Shown here piece by piece: positions 9,769-19,194 of a stretch of DNA of 64,000 nucleotides. The stretch covers positions 2,857,501 to 2,921,500 of the forward strand of contig NC_009937.1 in the NCBI RefSeq assembly GCF_000010525.1, given 5' to 3'. The notes under the pieces are model-generated. The model saw only the letters and a list, made by a program, of their open reading frames with translations. It did no database searches and was not told the origin of the DNA. The translations under genes and the position numbers were made by a program. This DNA is from Azorhizobium caulinodans ORS 571 (GTDB lineage Bacteria; Pseudomonadota; Alphaproteobacteria; Rhizobiales; Xanthobacteraceae). Each line of letters opens with the position of its first letter. Position 1 is the stretch's first letter.

Positions 9769-10794
9769 TCAGTAGTGGTCCTCGAAGCGCTTCGCGAGCT
9801 CTTCGATGTTCTCCGGCGGCCAGCCCGGCACTTCCATGCCGAGGTGCAGGCCCATGGAGGCCAGCACTTCCTTGATCTCGTTGAGCGACTTGCGGCCGAA
9901 ATTCGGCGTACGGAGCATCTCCGTCTCGCTCTTCTGGATCAGGTCGCCGATGTAGACGATGTTGTCGTTCTTCAGGCAGTTCGCCGAACGCACCGACAGT
10001 TCGAGCTCGTCCACCTTCTTCAGGAGCGCCGGGTTGAAGGGCAGTTCCTGGATGGCAGCGGTCTCGCTCTCGCGCTTGGGCTCCTCGAAGTTCACGAAGA
10101 TCTCAAGCTGGTCCTGCAGGATGCGCGCCGCATAGGCGAGCGCGTCCTCGGCGGACACCGAGCCGTCGGTCTCGATCTGCATGGTCAGCTTGTCATAGTC
10201 GAGGATCTGACCCTCACGGGTGTTCTCGACCTTGTAGGAGACCTTGCGGACCGGCGAGTAGAGGCTGTCGATCGGGATGAGGCCGATCGGAGCATCCTCG
10301 GGACGGTTGCGTTCGGCGGGGACATAGCCCTTGCCGGTATCGACGGTGAATTCCATGCGCAGTTCCGCGCCCTCGTCCAGCGTGCAGAGCACGAGGTGGG
10401 GGTTCAGGATCTGGATGTCGCCCACGGTCTGGATGTCGCCGGCGACGAGGACGCCGGGACCGTTCTTCTTCGCCACGAGACGCTTGGGGCCATCGCCCTG
10501 CATCTTGATGGCGATGTCCTTGATGTTGAGGATGATGTCGGTGACGTCCTCACGCACGCCCGGAATGGACGAGAACTCGTGCAGCACGCCATCGATGTGC
10601 ACCGACGTCACCGCCGCGCCCTGAAGGGACGACAGCAGGATCCGGCGCAGCGAATTGCCGAGCGTCATGCCGAAGCCGCGCTCCAGCGGCTCGGCCACGA
10701 CGGTGGCGAGGCGCTTGGGATCGGCGCCGGCAGTCACCTGCAGCTTCTCGGGCTTGATCAGCTCTTGCCAGTTCTTCTGAATCACTTGCGTCAC
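9769..10794 (-). CDS. rpoA: RNA polymerase subunit alpha
   Basis: This 341-residue protein has an N-terminal assembly domain ([21 protein letters not shown], dimerisation region near residues 35-55). A flexible linker (about 235-255) leads to the C-terminal domain that binds UP elements and activators; [13 protein letters not shown] and [14 protein letters not shown] carry the DNA-contact helix. It dimerises and scaffolds beta and beta'. A 139-bp gap separates it from rpsK and holds a GC-rich hairpin at 10898-10923 that lacks a T tract. Confidence 0.98.
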
Positions 10795-10933
10795 CTTGCC
10801 TTCTCGCCGGGCGGCGGCACTCGATCAACCGGACGGAAACCCCGCTGGTCCTGTGCGGCGCCGGCCCGCCCCGCTCGCCGGGGATGAACCGAGCAGAGGC
10901 CCGGCGGGAAAATCCCGCGGGCCATTGGCACGC

Positions 10934-11323
10934 TCAGACGCGCCGGCGCTTGCGCGGACGGCAGCCGTTGTGCGGGATCGGCGTCACGTCACGGATCGAA
11001 GTGACCAGGAAACCGGCGGCCTGCAGCGCGCGCAGGGCCGATTCACGGCCCGAACCGGGACCGGAGACTTCCACTTCCAGAGTGCGCATGCCGTGCTCGG
11101 CCGCCTTGCGGGCCGCATCCTCGGCCGCGAGCTGCGCGGCGTACGGGGTGGACTTGCGCGAACCCTTGAAGCCCATGGCACCGGCGGACGACCAGGAGAT
11201 GGTGTTCCCCTGCGCATCGGTGATGGTGATCATGGTGTTGTTGAACGACGCATTCACATGCGCAACGCCCGAGGCGATGTTCTTGCGCTCGCGGCGCTTA
11301 ACGCGTGCTGCTTCCTTAGCCAT
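10934..11323 (-). CDS. rpsK: 30S ribosomal protein S11
   Basis: This 129-residue protein of the uS11 family forms part of the 30S platform and contacts the mRNA path upstream of the P site. The signatures are [19 protein letters not shown] and the C-terminal [18 protein letters not shown], including the Asn-Gly that is isomerised to isoaspartate in E. coli. The length matches the family. It follows rpsM across a 126-bp gap that holds a strong terminator-like hairpin. Confidence 0.98.
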   Translation of the reverse strand: MAKEAARVKRRERKNIASGVAHVNASFNNTMITITDAQGNTISWSSAGAMGFKGSRKSTPYAAQLAAEDAARKAAEHGMRTLEVEVSGPGSGRESALRALQAAGFLVTSIRDVTPIPHNGCRPRKRRRV

Positions 11324-11400
11324 CTCGTCTTCGATCCTTCAGGCGCGCCCGTAGCTCCAGGCGCTCGGGATGGGCACCCTTTCGGGCACCCGGGATAAAA

Positions 11401-11425
11401 GGAAAGGCCGGAGCCCGGCCTTTCC
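11401..11425 (-). terminator. Intrinsic terminator/attenuator between rpsM and rpsK
   Basis: A perfect 11-bp stem (11401-11411 with 11415-11425) with a 3-base loop is followed in the minus direction by TTTTATCCC. It lies 25 bases past the rpsM stop and 78 bases before the rpsK start. By form it is a complete rho-independent terminator inside an operon that is usually continuous. Confidence 0.7.
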
Positions 11426-11449
11426 CTCAAACTCATGCGATCGCGGCGA

Positions 11450-11818
11450 TCACTTCTTCTTGCCGGCGATCGGCTTGGCCGGACCCTTGCGGGTGCGGGC
11501 ATTGGTGTGCGTGCGCTGGCCGCGGACCGGGAGGCCGCGACGGTGACGCAGGCCGCGGTAGCAGCCGAGGTCCATCAGACGCTTGATGTTCATCGCAACT
11601 TCGCGGCGCAGATCGCCTTCCACGATGTAGTCGCGGTCGATGGTCTCACGGATCTGCAGCACTTCCGCGTCGGTGAGCTGGTTCACGCGACGCTCGGCCG
11701 CGATGCCGACCTTCTCCACGATCTCTTCAGCCTTCTTCGGGCCGATGCCGTGAATGTACTGGAGCGCGATGACGACGCGCTTGTTGGTCGGGATGTTAAC
11801 GCCTGCAATACGAGCCAC
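11450..11818 (-). CDS. rpsM: 30S ribosomal protein S13
   Basis: This 122-residue protein of the uS13 family sits in the 30S head and bridges to 50S L5. The start is a GTG at 11818, preceded by GGAGAG. It gives the standard N-terminus (M)[13 protein letters not shown]; the in-frame ATG 12 bases upstream would add a non-family extension. The helix-two-turn-helix region and the basic tail [15 protein letters not shown] are intact. It is separated from adk by 218 bp that hold a possible promoter and a hairpin. Confidence 0.97.
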   Translation of the reverse strand: MARIAGVNIPTNKRVVIALQYIHGIGPKKAEEIVEKVGIAAERRVNQLTDAEVLQIRETIDRDYIVEGDLRREVAMNIKRLMDLGCYRGLRHRRGLPVRGQRTHTNARTRKGPAKPIAGKKK

Positions 11819-11903
11819 TGCTCTCTCCATCTCAGCCACCCCGGCGGGGCGGCGGAAAGCTCCGCGTCCGGTGGAGGCCGGCCCTTGCGGAGACAACAAC
11901 AAT

Positions 11904-11942
11904 CCGTGCGAGTCGCGCCTCATGCGAGGGCGACACGCACGG
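11904..11942 (-). terminator. Hairpin in the adk-rpsM gap (possible leader structure or terminator)
   Basis: A 7-bp stem (11904-11910 with 11936-11942) continues through a 2x2 internal loop into a 4-bp stem (11913-11916 with 11930-11933). In the minus direction it is followed by ATTGTTGTTGT, which is T-rich but broken by G. It lies between a candidate promoter and rpsM, so it could equally be a 5' leader fold, for example a site for autogenous control. Confidence 0.4.
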
Positions 11943-11962
11943 ATCTCGAAAAGGAAGGAGCG

Positions 11963-11991
11963 CCATTACGCGCTTTTTCGGATTCTGTCAA
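11963..11991 (-). promoter_or_regulatory. Candidate promoter upstream of rpsM
   Basis: On the minus strand a perfect -35 hexamer TTGACA (11991-11986) is followed after 17 bases by TAATGG (11968-11963), a poor -10. It lies 46 bases past the adk stop. The -35 and spacing are good and the -10 is weak, so this is only a candidate for a separate rpsM-rplQ transcript. Confidence 0.3.
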
Positions 11992-12036
11992 CGCCCCGCA
12001 ACGCCTCCAGGCGCTGTCACGGAGCGCGAGGGATGC

Positions 12037-12621
12037 TCAGGCCGTCTCGAGAATCGAGTCGATGGCCTGCGTCACCTTCTCGATCGGCGCCATGCCGTCG
12101 ATCTGCTGAAGCTGGCCCCGGGCCGAATAATAGGGCGCCACGACCGCGGTATCGCGGTTGTAGGCCTCGAGGCGGGTCTTGAACACCTCCGGATCGTCAT
12201 CCTTGCGCACCGGCTCGCCCTTGGCCTTGGCCTCGGCAGCGCGGTTGAGGATGCGATCGAGGAGCTTGGCCTGATCCACCTTCAGCTCGATGACGGCATC
12301 GAGCTTGAGGCCCTTGTCCGCCAGCAGCTTGTCGAGGGCGTCCGCCTGCGCGACCGTGCGCGGGAAGCCGTCGAGAATGAAGCCCTTGCGGGCATCCGGC
12401 TGATCGAGCCGCTCGGCGATGATGCCGATGACGATCTCATCCGAGACGAGGCCGCCCGATTCCATCACCGCCTTGGCCTTGAGGCCCACCGGCGTGCCGG
12501 CGGCGACCGCCGCCCGCAGCATGTCGCCGGTGGAGAGCTGGACGATCCCGTGACGCTGGACGAGACGCAGCGCCTGCGTGCCCTTGCCGGCACCGGGAGG
12601 ACCAAGCAGTACCAACCTCAT
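12037..12621 (-). CDS. adk: Adenylate kinase
   Basis: This 194-residue enzyme catalyses ATP + AMP = 2 ADP in the cytoplasm. The P-loop is [10 protein letters not shown] (residues 7-16), followed by the AMP-binding STGDMLRAA and [10 protein letters not shown]. The LID region is short and without the zinc-binding Cys cluster, the compact form usual in alphaproteobacteria. The ATG overlaps the secY stop by 4 bases (ATGA), indicating coupled translation. The location after secY is ancestral. Confidence 0.97.
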   Translation of the reverse strand: MRLVLLGPPGAGKGTQALRLVQRHGIVQLSTGDMLRAAVAAGTPVGLKAKAVMESGGLVSDEIVIGIIAERLDQPDARKGFILDGFPRTVAQADALDKLLADKGLKLDAVIELKVDQAKLLDRILNRAAEAKAKGEPVRKDDDPEVFKTRLEAYNRDTAVVAPYYSARGQLQQIDGMAPIEKVTQAIDSILETA

Positions 12622-13952
12622 TTCCGTTTCCCCCCGCGCAGCTTGGACTTCTTGACCAAGCCCTCATATTGATGCGCCAGCAGATGTCCCTGGATCTGCG
12701 AGACCGTATCCATGGTCACGCTCACCACGATCAGCAGCGACGTTCCGCCAAAATAGAACGGCACGGCGGCGTAGGAAATCAGCACTTCGGGGAAGAGACA
12801 GACCGCCGCGATGTAGGCTGCGCCCACCACCGTGATCCGGGTCAGCACATAGTCGATATATTCCGCGGTGCGCTCGCCGGGGCGGATGCCGGGAATGAAG
12901 CCGCCGTGCTTCTTCAGATTGTCGGCCGTCTCCACCGGGTTGAACACGATGGCGGTGTAGAAGAAGCAGAAGAACACGATCAGCAGCACATACAGCAGCA
13001 TGTACAGCGGACGGCCGTGGCCCAGCAGGGCCGTGACCTGATTCAGCCACTCGGGACCCGCGCCCTGCAGGAAGCTGGCGATCGTGGTGGGGATCAGCAG
13101 CAGCGAAGAGGCGAAGATCGGCGGAATGACGCCCGACGTGTTCAGCTTCAGCGGCAGATGCGAGGACTGGCCCTCATAGAGCCGGTTGCCGACCTGACGC
13201 TTGGGATACTGGATCAGGAGACGGCGCTGGGCGCGCTCCATGAACACGATGAAGGCGATGAGGCAGACCACCATCACAAGCACGCCGAGAATGATCGGCG
13301 TGGAGATGGCGCCCTGACGGCCCAGTTCCAGCGTGCGGACGAAGGCGCCCGGCAGTTCGGCGACGATGCCGCCGAAGATGATGAGCGAGGTGCCGTTGCC
13401 GATGCCGCGCGAAGTGATCTGCTCGCCCAGCCACATCATGAACATGGTGCCGCCGGTCAGCGTGATCACCGTGGAGATGCGGAAGAACCAGCCCGGATCC
13501 ATGACGACGCCGGTGGAGCGCTCAAGGCCGACGGCGATGCCATAGGCCTGGAACACCGCCAGAACGACGGTCAGATAGCGGGTGTACTGGTTGATCTTCT
13601 TGCGGCCCGCCTCGCCTTCCTTCTTCAGCGCCTCGAGCGTCGGGGAGACGGTCGTCAGCAGCTGCACGATGATGGAGGCGGAGATGTACGGCATGATGTT
13701 CAGGGCGAAGATAGCCATGCGCTCCACGGCGCCGCCCGAGAACATGTTGAAGAGGCCGATGATCCCCTGCTGGGCGCCGCGGAACACGTCCTGCAGCGCA
13801 TCGGGGTTGATGCCGGGAAGCGGGATATAGGTCCCGAGCCGGAAGACGATGAGCGCGCCGAGGGTGAACCAGATGCGCTTCTTCAGCTCCTCGGCCTTGC
13901 CGAGGGAACCGAAATTCAGATTTGCCGCGAGTTGTTCGGCCGCCGAGACCAT
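12618..13952 (-). CDS. secY: Protein translocase subunit SecY
   Basis: This 444-residue, ten-helix inner-membrane protein is the channel of the SecYEG translocon. Recognisable parts are the start ...[23 protein letters not shown], the plug helix region PGINPDAL, the cytoplasmic loops [15 protein letters not shown] (SecA/ribosome contact), and [21 protein letters not shown] before the last helices. It lies 374 bp downstream of rplO, much further than in the standard spc operon, so it may have its own promoter. Confidence 0.98.
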   Translation of the reverse strand: MVSAAEQLAANLNFGSLGKAEELKKRIWFTLGALIVFRLGTYIPLPGINPDALQDVFRGAQQGIIGLFNMFSGGAVERMAIFALNIMPYISASIIVQLLTTVSPTLEALKKEGEAGRKKINQYTRYLTVVLAVFQAYGIAVGLERSTGVVMDPGWFFRISTVITLTGGTMFMMWLGEQITSRGIGNGTSLIIFGGIVAELPGAFVRTLELGRQGAISTPIILGVLVMVVCLIAFIVFMERAQRRLLIQYPKRQVGNRLYEGQSSHLPLKLNTSGVIPPIFASSLLLIPTTIASFLQGAGPEWLNQVTALLGHGRPLYMLLYVLLIVFFCFFYTAIVFNPVETADNLKKHGGFIPGIRPGERTAEYIDYVLTRITVVGAAYIAAVCLFPEVLISYAAVPFYFGGTSLLIVVSVTMDTVSQIQGHLLAHQYEGLVKKSKLRGGKRK

Positions 13953-14326
13953 GCCTTGCTCCGCTTCCGCCGCCGCACCGGGAGGCGGGCTATAGATGAG
14001 AGGCGCGTGTGAGCCGCGAAAGACCCCCGGAGCATCGGCCGCACGGAAAGCGGCGTCAAACCGGGAAATCGTAAGCAGCCCAGGTCGGCCGCGAATCCTC
14101 TTCCCCGACGGTCATAACCGGCTTTGTCCGGCCCATCCATAGCCGCTTTGCCGCGCAGGTGCCCTCCCCGCGCTCGCGCACCGACTGGAACAGGCCCTGC
14201 CGCAGGTCGCGGCACGGGGCACGCGACACAGGAACCGAACGGCGCTCAGGACCAGCGGACCGCACCCGAGCCCACAAACACAGAACGGCCCCGGATCGCT
14301 CCGGGGCCGGTCCAATACGCGAGGCT
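13953..14326 (-). other. Long intergenic gap between rplO and secY
   Basis: No coding region is supported in these 374 bp. They contain a terminator-like hairpin at 14286-14309. A CTATAG lies near 13990-13995 on the minus strand at a plausible -10 position for secY, but I see no matching -35. In most bacteria these two genes are nearly contiguous. Confidence 0.6.
14286..14309 (-). terminator. Hairpin after rplO (possible terminator)
   Basis: A perfect 9-bp GC stem (14286-14294 with 14301-14309) with a 6-base loop starts 18 bases past the rplO stop. In the minus direction it is followed by TTCTGTGTTTGTG, which is T-rich but interrupted. It may end or attenuate the spc transcript before secY. 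Confidence 0.5.
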
Positions 14327-14809
14327 TCAGACCGCTTCCGCAGCTTCCGCCTTGACCGACACCTTCACGGAGCCGCCGAGCTTCTCGACAGCCTCGGTCG
14401 CGGACTTGGTGGCATAAGCCACGTCCAGCGCAACCTTGGCCTTGAGCTCGCCGCTGCCGAGAACCCGCACGCCATCCTTGGCGCGGCGCAGGACGCCGGA
14501 CGCCACGAGGGCGGCCTCGGTCACCGGAGCGGACGCGTCCAGCTTGCCGGCGTCGATGGCGGCCTGGATGCGGCCGAGCGACACTTCGTTGAAGTCGAGC
14601 GCGAAGATGTTGTGGAAGCCACGCTTCGGCAGACGCCGATGCAGAGGCATCTGACCACCTTCAAAGCCCTTGATGGCGACGCCGGTACGGGCCTTCTGAC
14701 CCTTGACGCCGCGACCAGCGGTCTTGCCCTTGCCGGAGCCGATGCCCCGGCCGACGCGCATGCGCTTCTTGCGCGCGCCGTCGTTGTCCCTGATTTCGTC
14801 GAGCTTCAT
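14327..14809 (-). CDS. rplO: 50S ribosomal protein L15
   Basis: This 160-residue late-assembly protein spans the 50S subunit. The N-terminus [16 protein letters not shown] is followed by the Gly-rich [15 protein letters not shown] and [18 protein letters not shown]. The ATG at 14809 has GGGGAAG upstream; a 5-residue longer reading is not family-like. It follows rpmD by 11 bp and precedes the long gap to secY. Confidence 0.97.
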   Translation of the reverse strand: MKLDEIRDNDGARKKRMRVGRGIGSGKGKTAGRGVKGQKARTGVAIKGFEGGQMPLHRRLPKRGFHNIFALDFNEVSLGRIQAAIDAGKLDASAPVTEAALVASGVLRRAKDGVRVLGSGELKAKVALDVAYATKSATEAVEKLGGSVKVSVKAEAAEAV

Positions 14810-14820
14810 CTCGCTTCCCC

Positions 14821-15021
14821 TCACTCGTCCGCGACGACGCGGACGAGATGCTGGACCTTCGCGATCATGCCGCGCACGGCCGGAGTATCCTGGAGGGTGG
14901 AGCGACGGTGCCGCTTGTTCAGCCCGAGGCCCACCAGCGTCGCGCGCTGGTCGCCCGGACGGCGGATCGGCGAGCCGATCTGCTCCACGGTGACGGTCTT
15001 GGTTTCAGACGCCTTAGCCAT
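14821..15021 (-). CDS. rpmD: 50S ribosomal protein L30
   Basis: This 66-residue uL30 protein binds 23S rRNA near the 5S site. The signature is [20 protein letters not shown], followed by [18 protein letters not shown]. It lies between rpsE (28 bp upstream) and rplO (11 bp downstream), as in the standard spc operon. Confidence 0.97.
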   Translation of the reverse strand: MAKASETKTVTVEQIGSPIRRPGDQRATLVGLGLNKRHRRSTLQDTPAVRGMIAKVQHLVRVVADE

Positions 15022-15049
15022 GGCGTTATCCTTTCAGATGCGGCCGGGC

Positions 15050-15607
15050 TCAGTCGGTCGCTTCGGCGTCTTCGACGCGGCGGCGGGACTGGAGCTGGGA
15101 AACCTTGAGACCACGACGGGCCGCGACGGAGCGCGGGCTGTCCTGGTTGGTCAGGGCGTCGAAAGTGGCACGAACCATGTTGTAGGGGTTGGAAGACCCG
15201 AAGGACTTCGCCACCACGTCATGGACGCCGAGGGTCTCGAACACGGCGCGCATCGGACCACCGGCGATGATGCCGGTACCCGCAGGCGCAGCGCGCAGGA
15301 TGACCTTGCCGGCGCCGTGGTGACCATGCACGTCGTGGTGCAGGGTCCGGCCTTCGCGCAGCGGCACGCGGATCAGCGCACGCTTGGCGCTTTCCGTGGC
15401 CTTGCGGATGGCTTCCGGCACCTCACGGGCCTTGCCGTGGCCGAAGCCCACGCGGCCCTTCTGGTCACCGACGATGACCAGGGCGGCGAAACCGAAGCGC
15501 CGGCCGCCCTTCACAACCTTGGCAACACGGTTGATGTGGACAAGCTTGTCCACGAACGTGTTGTCACGATCCTCGCGCTCTGCGCGGTGTTCCCGATCAC
15601 GGGCCAT
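15050..15607 (-). CDS. rpsE: 30S ribosomal protein S5
   Basis: This 185-residue uS5 protein helps form the mRNA entry site and keeps decoding accurate. The N-terminal double-stranded RNA-binding domain (about residues 20-85, [20 protein letters not shown]) is followed by the C-terminal domain with [15 protein letters not shown] and [19 protein letters not shown]. The N- and C-terminal extensions are short and charged. It follows rplR by 17 bp. Confidence 0.98.
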   Translation of the reverse strand: MARDREHRAEREDRDNTFVDKLVHINRVAKVVKGGRRFGFAALVIVGDQKGRVGFGHGKAREVPEAIRKATESAKRALIRVPLREGRTLHHDVHGHHGAGKVILRAAPAGTGIIAGGPMRAVFETLGVHDVVAKSFGSSNPYNMVRATFDALTNQDSPRSVAARRGLKVSQLQSRRRVEDAEATD

Positions 15608-15624
15608 ATCGCTGCGTCCTCGCG

Positions 15625-15987
15625 TCAGAACTGAAGGCCGCCTTCGCGGGCGCCCTCAGCGAGCGCCTTGACGCGCCCATGATAGATGTAAGCGCCACGG
15701 TCGAAGACGACCGCGGTCACGCCCTTGGCTGTGGCCCGCTCGGCGACCAGCTTGCCGATGGCCTTGGCGGCCTCGACGTCAGCGCCGGTCTTGAGCGAGG
15801 AGCGCAGGTCCTTCTCGAGGCTCGAGGCGGCGACCAAGGTCTCGCCCTTCGCGTCATCGATGATCTGCGCGTAGATATGCTTCGAGGTGCGGTGCACGGA
15901 CAGGCGCGGACGCCCGTTGGCCGCGGCGCGGATCGCGCGACGCACCTTGGCCTTGCGGCGCTCAAGCGCCTCCAGATCTCTAGCCAT
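15625..15987 (-). CDS. rplR: 50S ribosomal protein L18
   Basis: This 120-residue uL18 protein binds 5S rRNA with L5 in the central protuberance. [20 protein letters not shown] and the C-terminal [20 protein letters not shown] are typical of the family. It lies 12 bp downstream of rplF. Confidence 0.98.
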   Translation of the reverse strand: MARDLEALERRKAKVRRAIRAAANGRPRLSVHRTSKHIYAQIIDDAKGETLVAASSLEKDLRSSLKTGADVEAAKAIGKLVAERATAKGVTAVVFDRGAYIYHGRVKALAEGAREGGLQF

Positions 15988-15999
15988 GGTTCGCCTCCG

Positions 16000-16533
16000 T
16001 CACTTCTTCTTGCCTTCCTTGCGGAAGATGAATTCGCCAGCGTACTTGACGCCCTTGCCCTTGTAGGGCTCGGGGCCGCGGAACTCACGGATCTCAGCGG
16101 CGACCTGACCGACCTGCTGCTTGTTGATGCCGGTCACAACCAGCTCGGTCGGCTTGGGAGCCGCGATCTGGATGCCTTCCGGGATCGGGTAGATCACGTC
16201 ATGGCTGTAGCCGAGGGAAAGCTGCAGGTTCTTGCCCGCAACCGCCGCCTTGTAGCCGACGCCGTTGATCTCGAGCTTCTTCTCGAAGCCCTTGGTCACG
16301 CCTTCGACCAGGTTCGCCACCAGCGTGCGGGACATGCCCCACATGGACTTGTGACGCGGAGTTTCGCCGCGCATGGCGATCTTCAGCTCGCCGCCTTCCA
16401 GCGACGCCTGAATCTCTTCCACGAGCACGACTTCGAGGGCGCCCTTGGGGCCCTTCACCTTGACCGTCTGACCGTCCACGCTGGCAGTGACGCCGGCGGG
16501 AATGGCGACGGGATGCTTGCCGATCTTCGACAT
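16000..16533 (-). CDS. rplF: 50S ribosomal protein L6
   Basis: This 177-residue uL6 protein consists of two related alpha/beta domains and lies near the factor-binding site and sarcin-ricin loop. Its start MSKIGKHPV and the C-terminal region [16 protein letters not shown] are invariant family features. The ATG at 16533 has GAGAGA upstream; an 18-residue longer reading is rejected. It follows rpsH by 19 bp. Confidence 0.98.
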   Translation of the reverse strand: MSKIGKHPVAIPAGVTASVDGQTVKVKGPKGALEVVLVEEIQASLEGGELKIAMRGETPRHKSMWGMSRTLVANLVEGVTKGFEKKLEINGVGYKAAVAGKNLQLSLGYSHDVIYPIPEGIQIAAPKPTELVVTGINKQQVGQVAAEIREFRGPEPYKGKGVKYAGEFIFRKEGKKK

Positions 16534-16552
16534 TTCTCTCTCCGCCGCTCGA

Positions 16553-16951
16553 TCAGAACACGGTGCAGAGCACTTCGCCGCCGACATTCTTGTCGCGGGC
16601 GTCGTGATCCGCCATCACGCCCTGGGGCGTGGACAGCACGGCAATGCCGAGGCCGTTGGCAACACGCGGCAGCGCCTTTACGGAGGCGTAGACGCGGCGG
16701 CCGGGCTTGGACACGCGGGTGATCTCGCGGATCACCGGCTGGCCGTCGAAGTACTTGAGCTCGATCTCGAACTCGGTACGGCCGTTGCCATGGTCGGTGG
16801 TGGTGTAGCCGCGGATGTAACCCTCGTCGCGGAGGACATCCAGGAGGCTGGCGCGCAGACGCGAACCCGGCGTGGACGTCTTGTCCTTGCGGCGCATCTG
16901 GGCGTTGCGGATGCGGGTGATCAGATCGCCGATAGGATCATTGATGGACAT
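16553..16951 (-). CDS. rpsH: 30S ribosomal protein S8
   Basis: This 132-residue uS8 protein is a primary binder of helix 21 of 16S rRNA and, in E. coli, the translational repressor of the spc operon. The N-terminus [15 protein letters not shown] and the C-terminal [18 protein letters not shown] are typical. It follows rpsN by 10 bp. Whether it represses here is not visible; in E. coli the S8 target is at the rplE start. Confidence 0.98.
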   Translation of the reverse strand: MSINDPIGDLITRIRNAQMRRKDKTSTPGSRLRASLLDVLRDEGYIRGYTTTDHGNGRTEFEIELKYFDGQPVIREITRVSKPGRRVYASVKALPRVANGLGIAVLSTPQGVMADHDARDKNVGGEVLCTVF

Positions 16952-16961
16952 CGGCCTCTCC

Positions 16962-17267
16962 TCACCAGCTCGACTTCACCAGGCCCGGAACCAGGCCCTG
17001 GGAACCGAGTTCGCGCAGCGCGACACGGCTCATCTTCAGCTTGCGATAGAACGCACGGGGACGGCCGGTGACTTCGCACCGGTTGCGCACGCGGATCTTC
17101 GCGGAATTGCGCGGCATCTGCGCGAGCTTGAGGGTCGCGGCAAAGCGCTCCTCGATCGGCAGGGTCTTGTCGTTCACGATCGCCTTCAGACTTGCGCGCT
17201 TCGCCGCCTTGCTCTGGGAGAGCTTGCGGCGACGCTCGTTCGTCTCGATCGCGCTCTTTTTCGCCAT
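16962..17267 (-). CDS. rpsN: 30S ribosomal protein S14 (zinc-free type)
   Basis: This 101-residue uS14 protein is part of the 30S head. Only one cysteine remains ([15 protein letters not shown]), so this is the long form that does not bind zinc. The start [13 protein letters not shown] at 17267 is the family N-terminus; an upstream in-frame start is rejected. It is separated from rplE by 125 bp that include a hairpin. Confidence 0.98.
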   Translation of the reverse strand: MAKKSAIETNERRRKLSQSKAAKRASLKAIVNDKTLPIEERFAATLKLAQMPRNSAKIRVRNRCEVTGRPRAFYRKLKMSRVALRELGSQGLVPGLVKSSW

Positions 17268-17353
17268 GTCTTGCTCCTGTTCTCCGCGTCTGAGGTGCGT
17301 CACCGCATCCCCACTGCCGGAAAATCAAAACCCGTCACATAGATGAAAGGGTT

Positions 17354-17378
17354 CGGCGCCCGGCCATGCCGGACGCCG
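17354..17378 (-). terminator. Hairpin between rplE and rpsN (possible attenuator)
   Basis: Two 5-bp GC stems (17354-17358 with 17374-17378; 17360-17364 with 17368-17372) are stacked around a single C-A mismatch, with a 3-base loop. The hairpin starts 14 bases past the rplE stop. In the minus direction AACCCTTTCATC follows at once and GGGTTTTGATTTTCC comes about 20 bases later. It looks like a leaky terminator or a regulatory fold. Confidence 0.45.
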
Positions 17379-17392
17379 ATCCTTCTATACTG

Positions 17393-17950
17393 TCACTGGC
17401 GGAAGGGGAAGTTGAAGGCGCGCAGCAGAGCCCGCGCCTCGTCGTCCGTCTTCGCCGTCGTGCACACGATGATGTCCATGCCCCAGATCTGCTCGACCTG
17501 GTCATAGTTGATCTCGGGGAACACGATGTGCTCCTTCATGCCCATGGCGTAGTTGCCACGGCCGTCGAAGCTCTTCGGGTTCAGGCCGCGGAAGTCGCGG
17601 ACGCGCGGCAGCGCGACCGTGATGAGGCGGTCCATGAATTCGTACATGCGCGCCTGGCGAAGGGTCACCTTCGCGCCAACCGGCTGGTTCTCGCGCAGCT
17701 TGAAGTTCGAGATCGCCTTGCGGGCCCGCGTCAGCACCGGCTTCTGGCCGGCAATGCGCGCGAGATCAGCGGCGGCCGTCGTCACCTTCTTGGTGTCGGC
17801 GGTGGCTTCGCCCACGCCCATGTTGATGACGATCTTCTCGATGACCGGCACCTGCATGGGGTTCTTGTAGCCGAACTCTTCGATCAGCTTGGGGCGCACC
17901 ACGGAATCGTAGTGGGTGCGCAGCCGCGGGGTATAAGTCGCCTCAGCCAT
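17393..17950 (-). CDS. rplE: 50S ribosomal protein L5
   Basis: This 185-residue uL5 protein binds 5S rRNA and forms bridge B1b with S13. Features include [29 protein letters not shown] and [17 protein letters not shown]. The start [10 protein letters not shown] at 17950 overlaps the end of rplX by 8 bases. A 33-residue longer reading inside rplX is rejected. Confidence 0.98.
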
Positions 17951-18260
17951 CGATCCTCTCCCCGGAACGCTTGGCCACGCGGACCTTGCGCCCGTCGTCC
18001 AGCACCTCGAAACCGACGCGGGTGGGCTTGCCATCCTTGGGGTCGGCAACCGCGATGTTCGAGAGGTGGATGGGAGCCTCCTTGGAGATGATCCCGCCCT
18101 CCGACTGCGCGGTCTGGCGCTGATGACGCTTCACAACGTTGACGCCGCGGACGAGCGCACGCTCTTCCTTCGGCAGCACCTGGAGCACCTCGCCCGTGCG
18201 ACCCTTGTCGCGGCCGGCGAGGACGACGACCTTGTCGCCCTTCTTGATCTTCGCGGCCAT
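17943..18260 (-). CDS. rplX: 50S ribosomal protein L24
   Basis: This 105-residue uL24 protein carries a KOW motif ([23 protein letters not shown], residues about 6-28) and starts 50S assembly near the tunnel exit. [20 protein letters not shown] is also typical. Its ATG shares one base with the rplN stop (TGATG), and its own stop lies inside the rplE start region. It is read in the frame starting at 18260. Confidence 0.97.
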
Positions 18261-18628
18261 CACAGCACCTCCGGCGCCAGCGAGATGATCTTCATGTGGT
18301 TCTTCGCGCGCAGCTCGCGCGGAACCGGCCCGAAGATACGGGTCCCGACGGGTTCCTTGTTGTTGTTGATCAGCACGGCCGCATTGCGGTCGAAGCGGAT
18401 CACGGAACCGTCGACGCGACGGATGTCCTTGGCCGTGCGAACCACGACCGCCTTCATCACATCGCCCTTCTTCACGCGACCGCGCGGAATGGCTTCCTTG
18501 ACCGACACAACGATGATGTCGCCCACGTGAGCATACTTCCGCTTCGAGCCGCCCAGCACCTTGATGCACATGACGCGACGCGCACCGGAATTGTCCGCCA
18601 CGTCGAGATTGGTCTGCATCTGGATCAT
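18260..18628 (-). CDS. rplN: 50S ribosomal protein L14
   Basis: This 122-residue uL14 protein sits at the subunit interface and contacts L19 and 16S helix 14. [18 protein letters not shown] opens the protein, and [20 protein letters not shown] is intact. The start at 18628 gives the exact family length. It is separated from rpsQ by 308 bp, unlike the short spacing usual here. Confidence 0.98.
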
Positions 18629-18936
18629 GACGCACCTGCTCTCGTCATCCAGCGCCGCCGATTTAACGGCATTGCTCGTCCACACTGCCGTGCCCGCTCA
18701 TCGGAACACGGTTGCCGCCGCGATGCGGTCTCCACTCGATCCGGACCTCCTGAACGGGAAGCAAGGATGCGACGGACCCAGCACCGGAGCGTTGTCCTGA
18801 AACGCGAATGGGACGGCTGCAACAGTTGCTGTTGCCGGCTACCCAGTGAATCGCGCCCCACTCCATAAACAGAGACGGCTTCACCGTCCATAGGAATCGC
18901 ACAGGCGGTTCCCATGAACGGCCGCTTCTGTCGGAA
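18629..18936 (-). other. Long intergenic gap between rpsQ and rplN
   Basis: These 308 bp hold no supported gene. They include a perfect inverted repeat at 18819-18835 and a small 5-bp hairpin at 18874-18888. I find no good TTGAC-type -35 on the minus strand. It marks the border of the classical S10 and spc operons, so a promoter or processing site for the spc genes is expected here. Confidence 0.6.
18819..18835. repeat. Perfect inverted repeat in the rpsQ-rplN gap
   Basis: GCAACAG and CTGTTGC are perfect 7-bp arms separated by 3 bases. It could be a protein-binding site in DNA or a small RNA hairpin in the spc leader. No T tract follows on either strand, so it is not a standard terminator. 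Confidence 0.4.
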
Positions 18937-19185
18937 TCAGACCTCGGCGCGCTTCTCGCCCTGGACCACGATCCAGTTCTTCAGCTTCGACAGAGGCCGA
19001 TGCTCCTCGATCCAGACGGTATCGCCGATGGACCAGGTGTTGGCCTCGTCATGGGCGTGATACTTCTTGGACCGACGAACGGTCTTCTTCAGCAGCGGAT
19101 GGGTGAAGCGACGCTCCACCCGGACCACCACAGTCTTGTCCTGCTTGTCGCTCACCACGACGCCCTGGAGCACGCGCTTCGGCAT
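18937..19185 (-). CDS. rpsQ: 30S ribosomal protein S17
   Basis: This 82-residue uS17 protein is a primary 16S rRNA binder with an OB fold. [21 protein letters not shown] and the KKYHAHDE...[16 protein letters not shown] signature are complete. It follows rpmC by 9 bp and is the last gene of the S10 operon part before the long gap. Confidence 0.98.
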   Translation of the reverse strand: MPKRVLQGVVVSDKQDKTVVVRVERRFTHPLLKKTVRRSKKYHAHDEANTWSIGDTVWIEEHRPLSKLKNWIVVQGEKRAEV

Positions 19186-19194
19186 CGCTCACCC

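Noticed and set aside
10898-10923. Hairpin between rpsK and rpoA as a terminator
   Set aside because: It has a good stem with one bulge but no T tract downstream, so I do not call it a terminator.
12669-14012. 447-residue plus-strand frame opposite secY
   Set aside because: It is antisense to secY, with the His/Asp/Gln-rich shadow composition.
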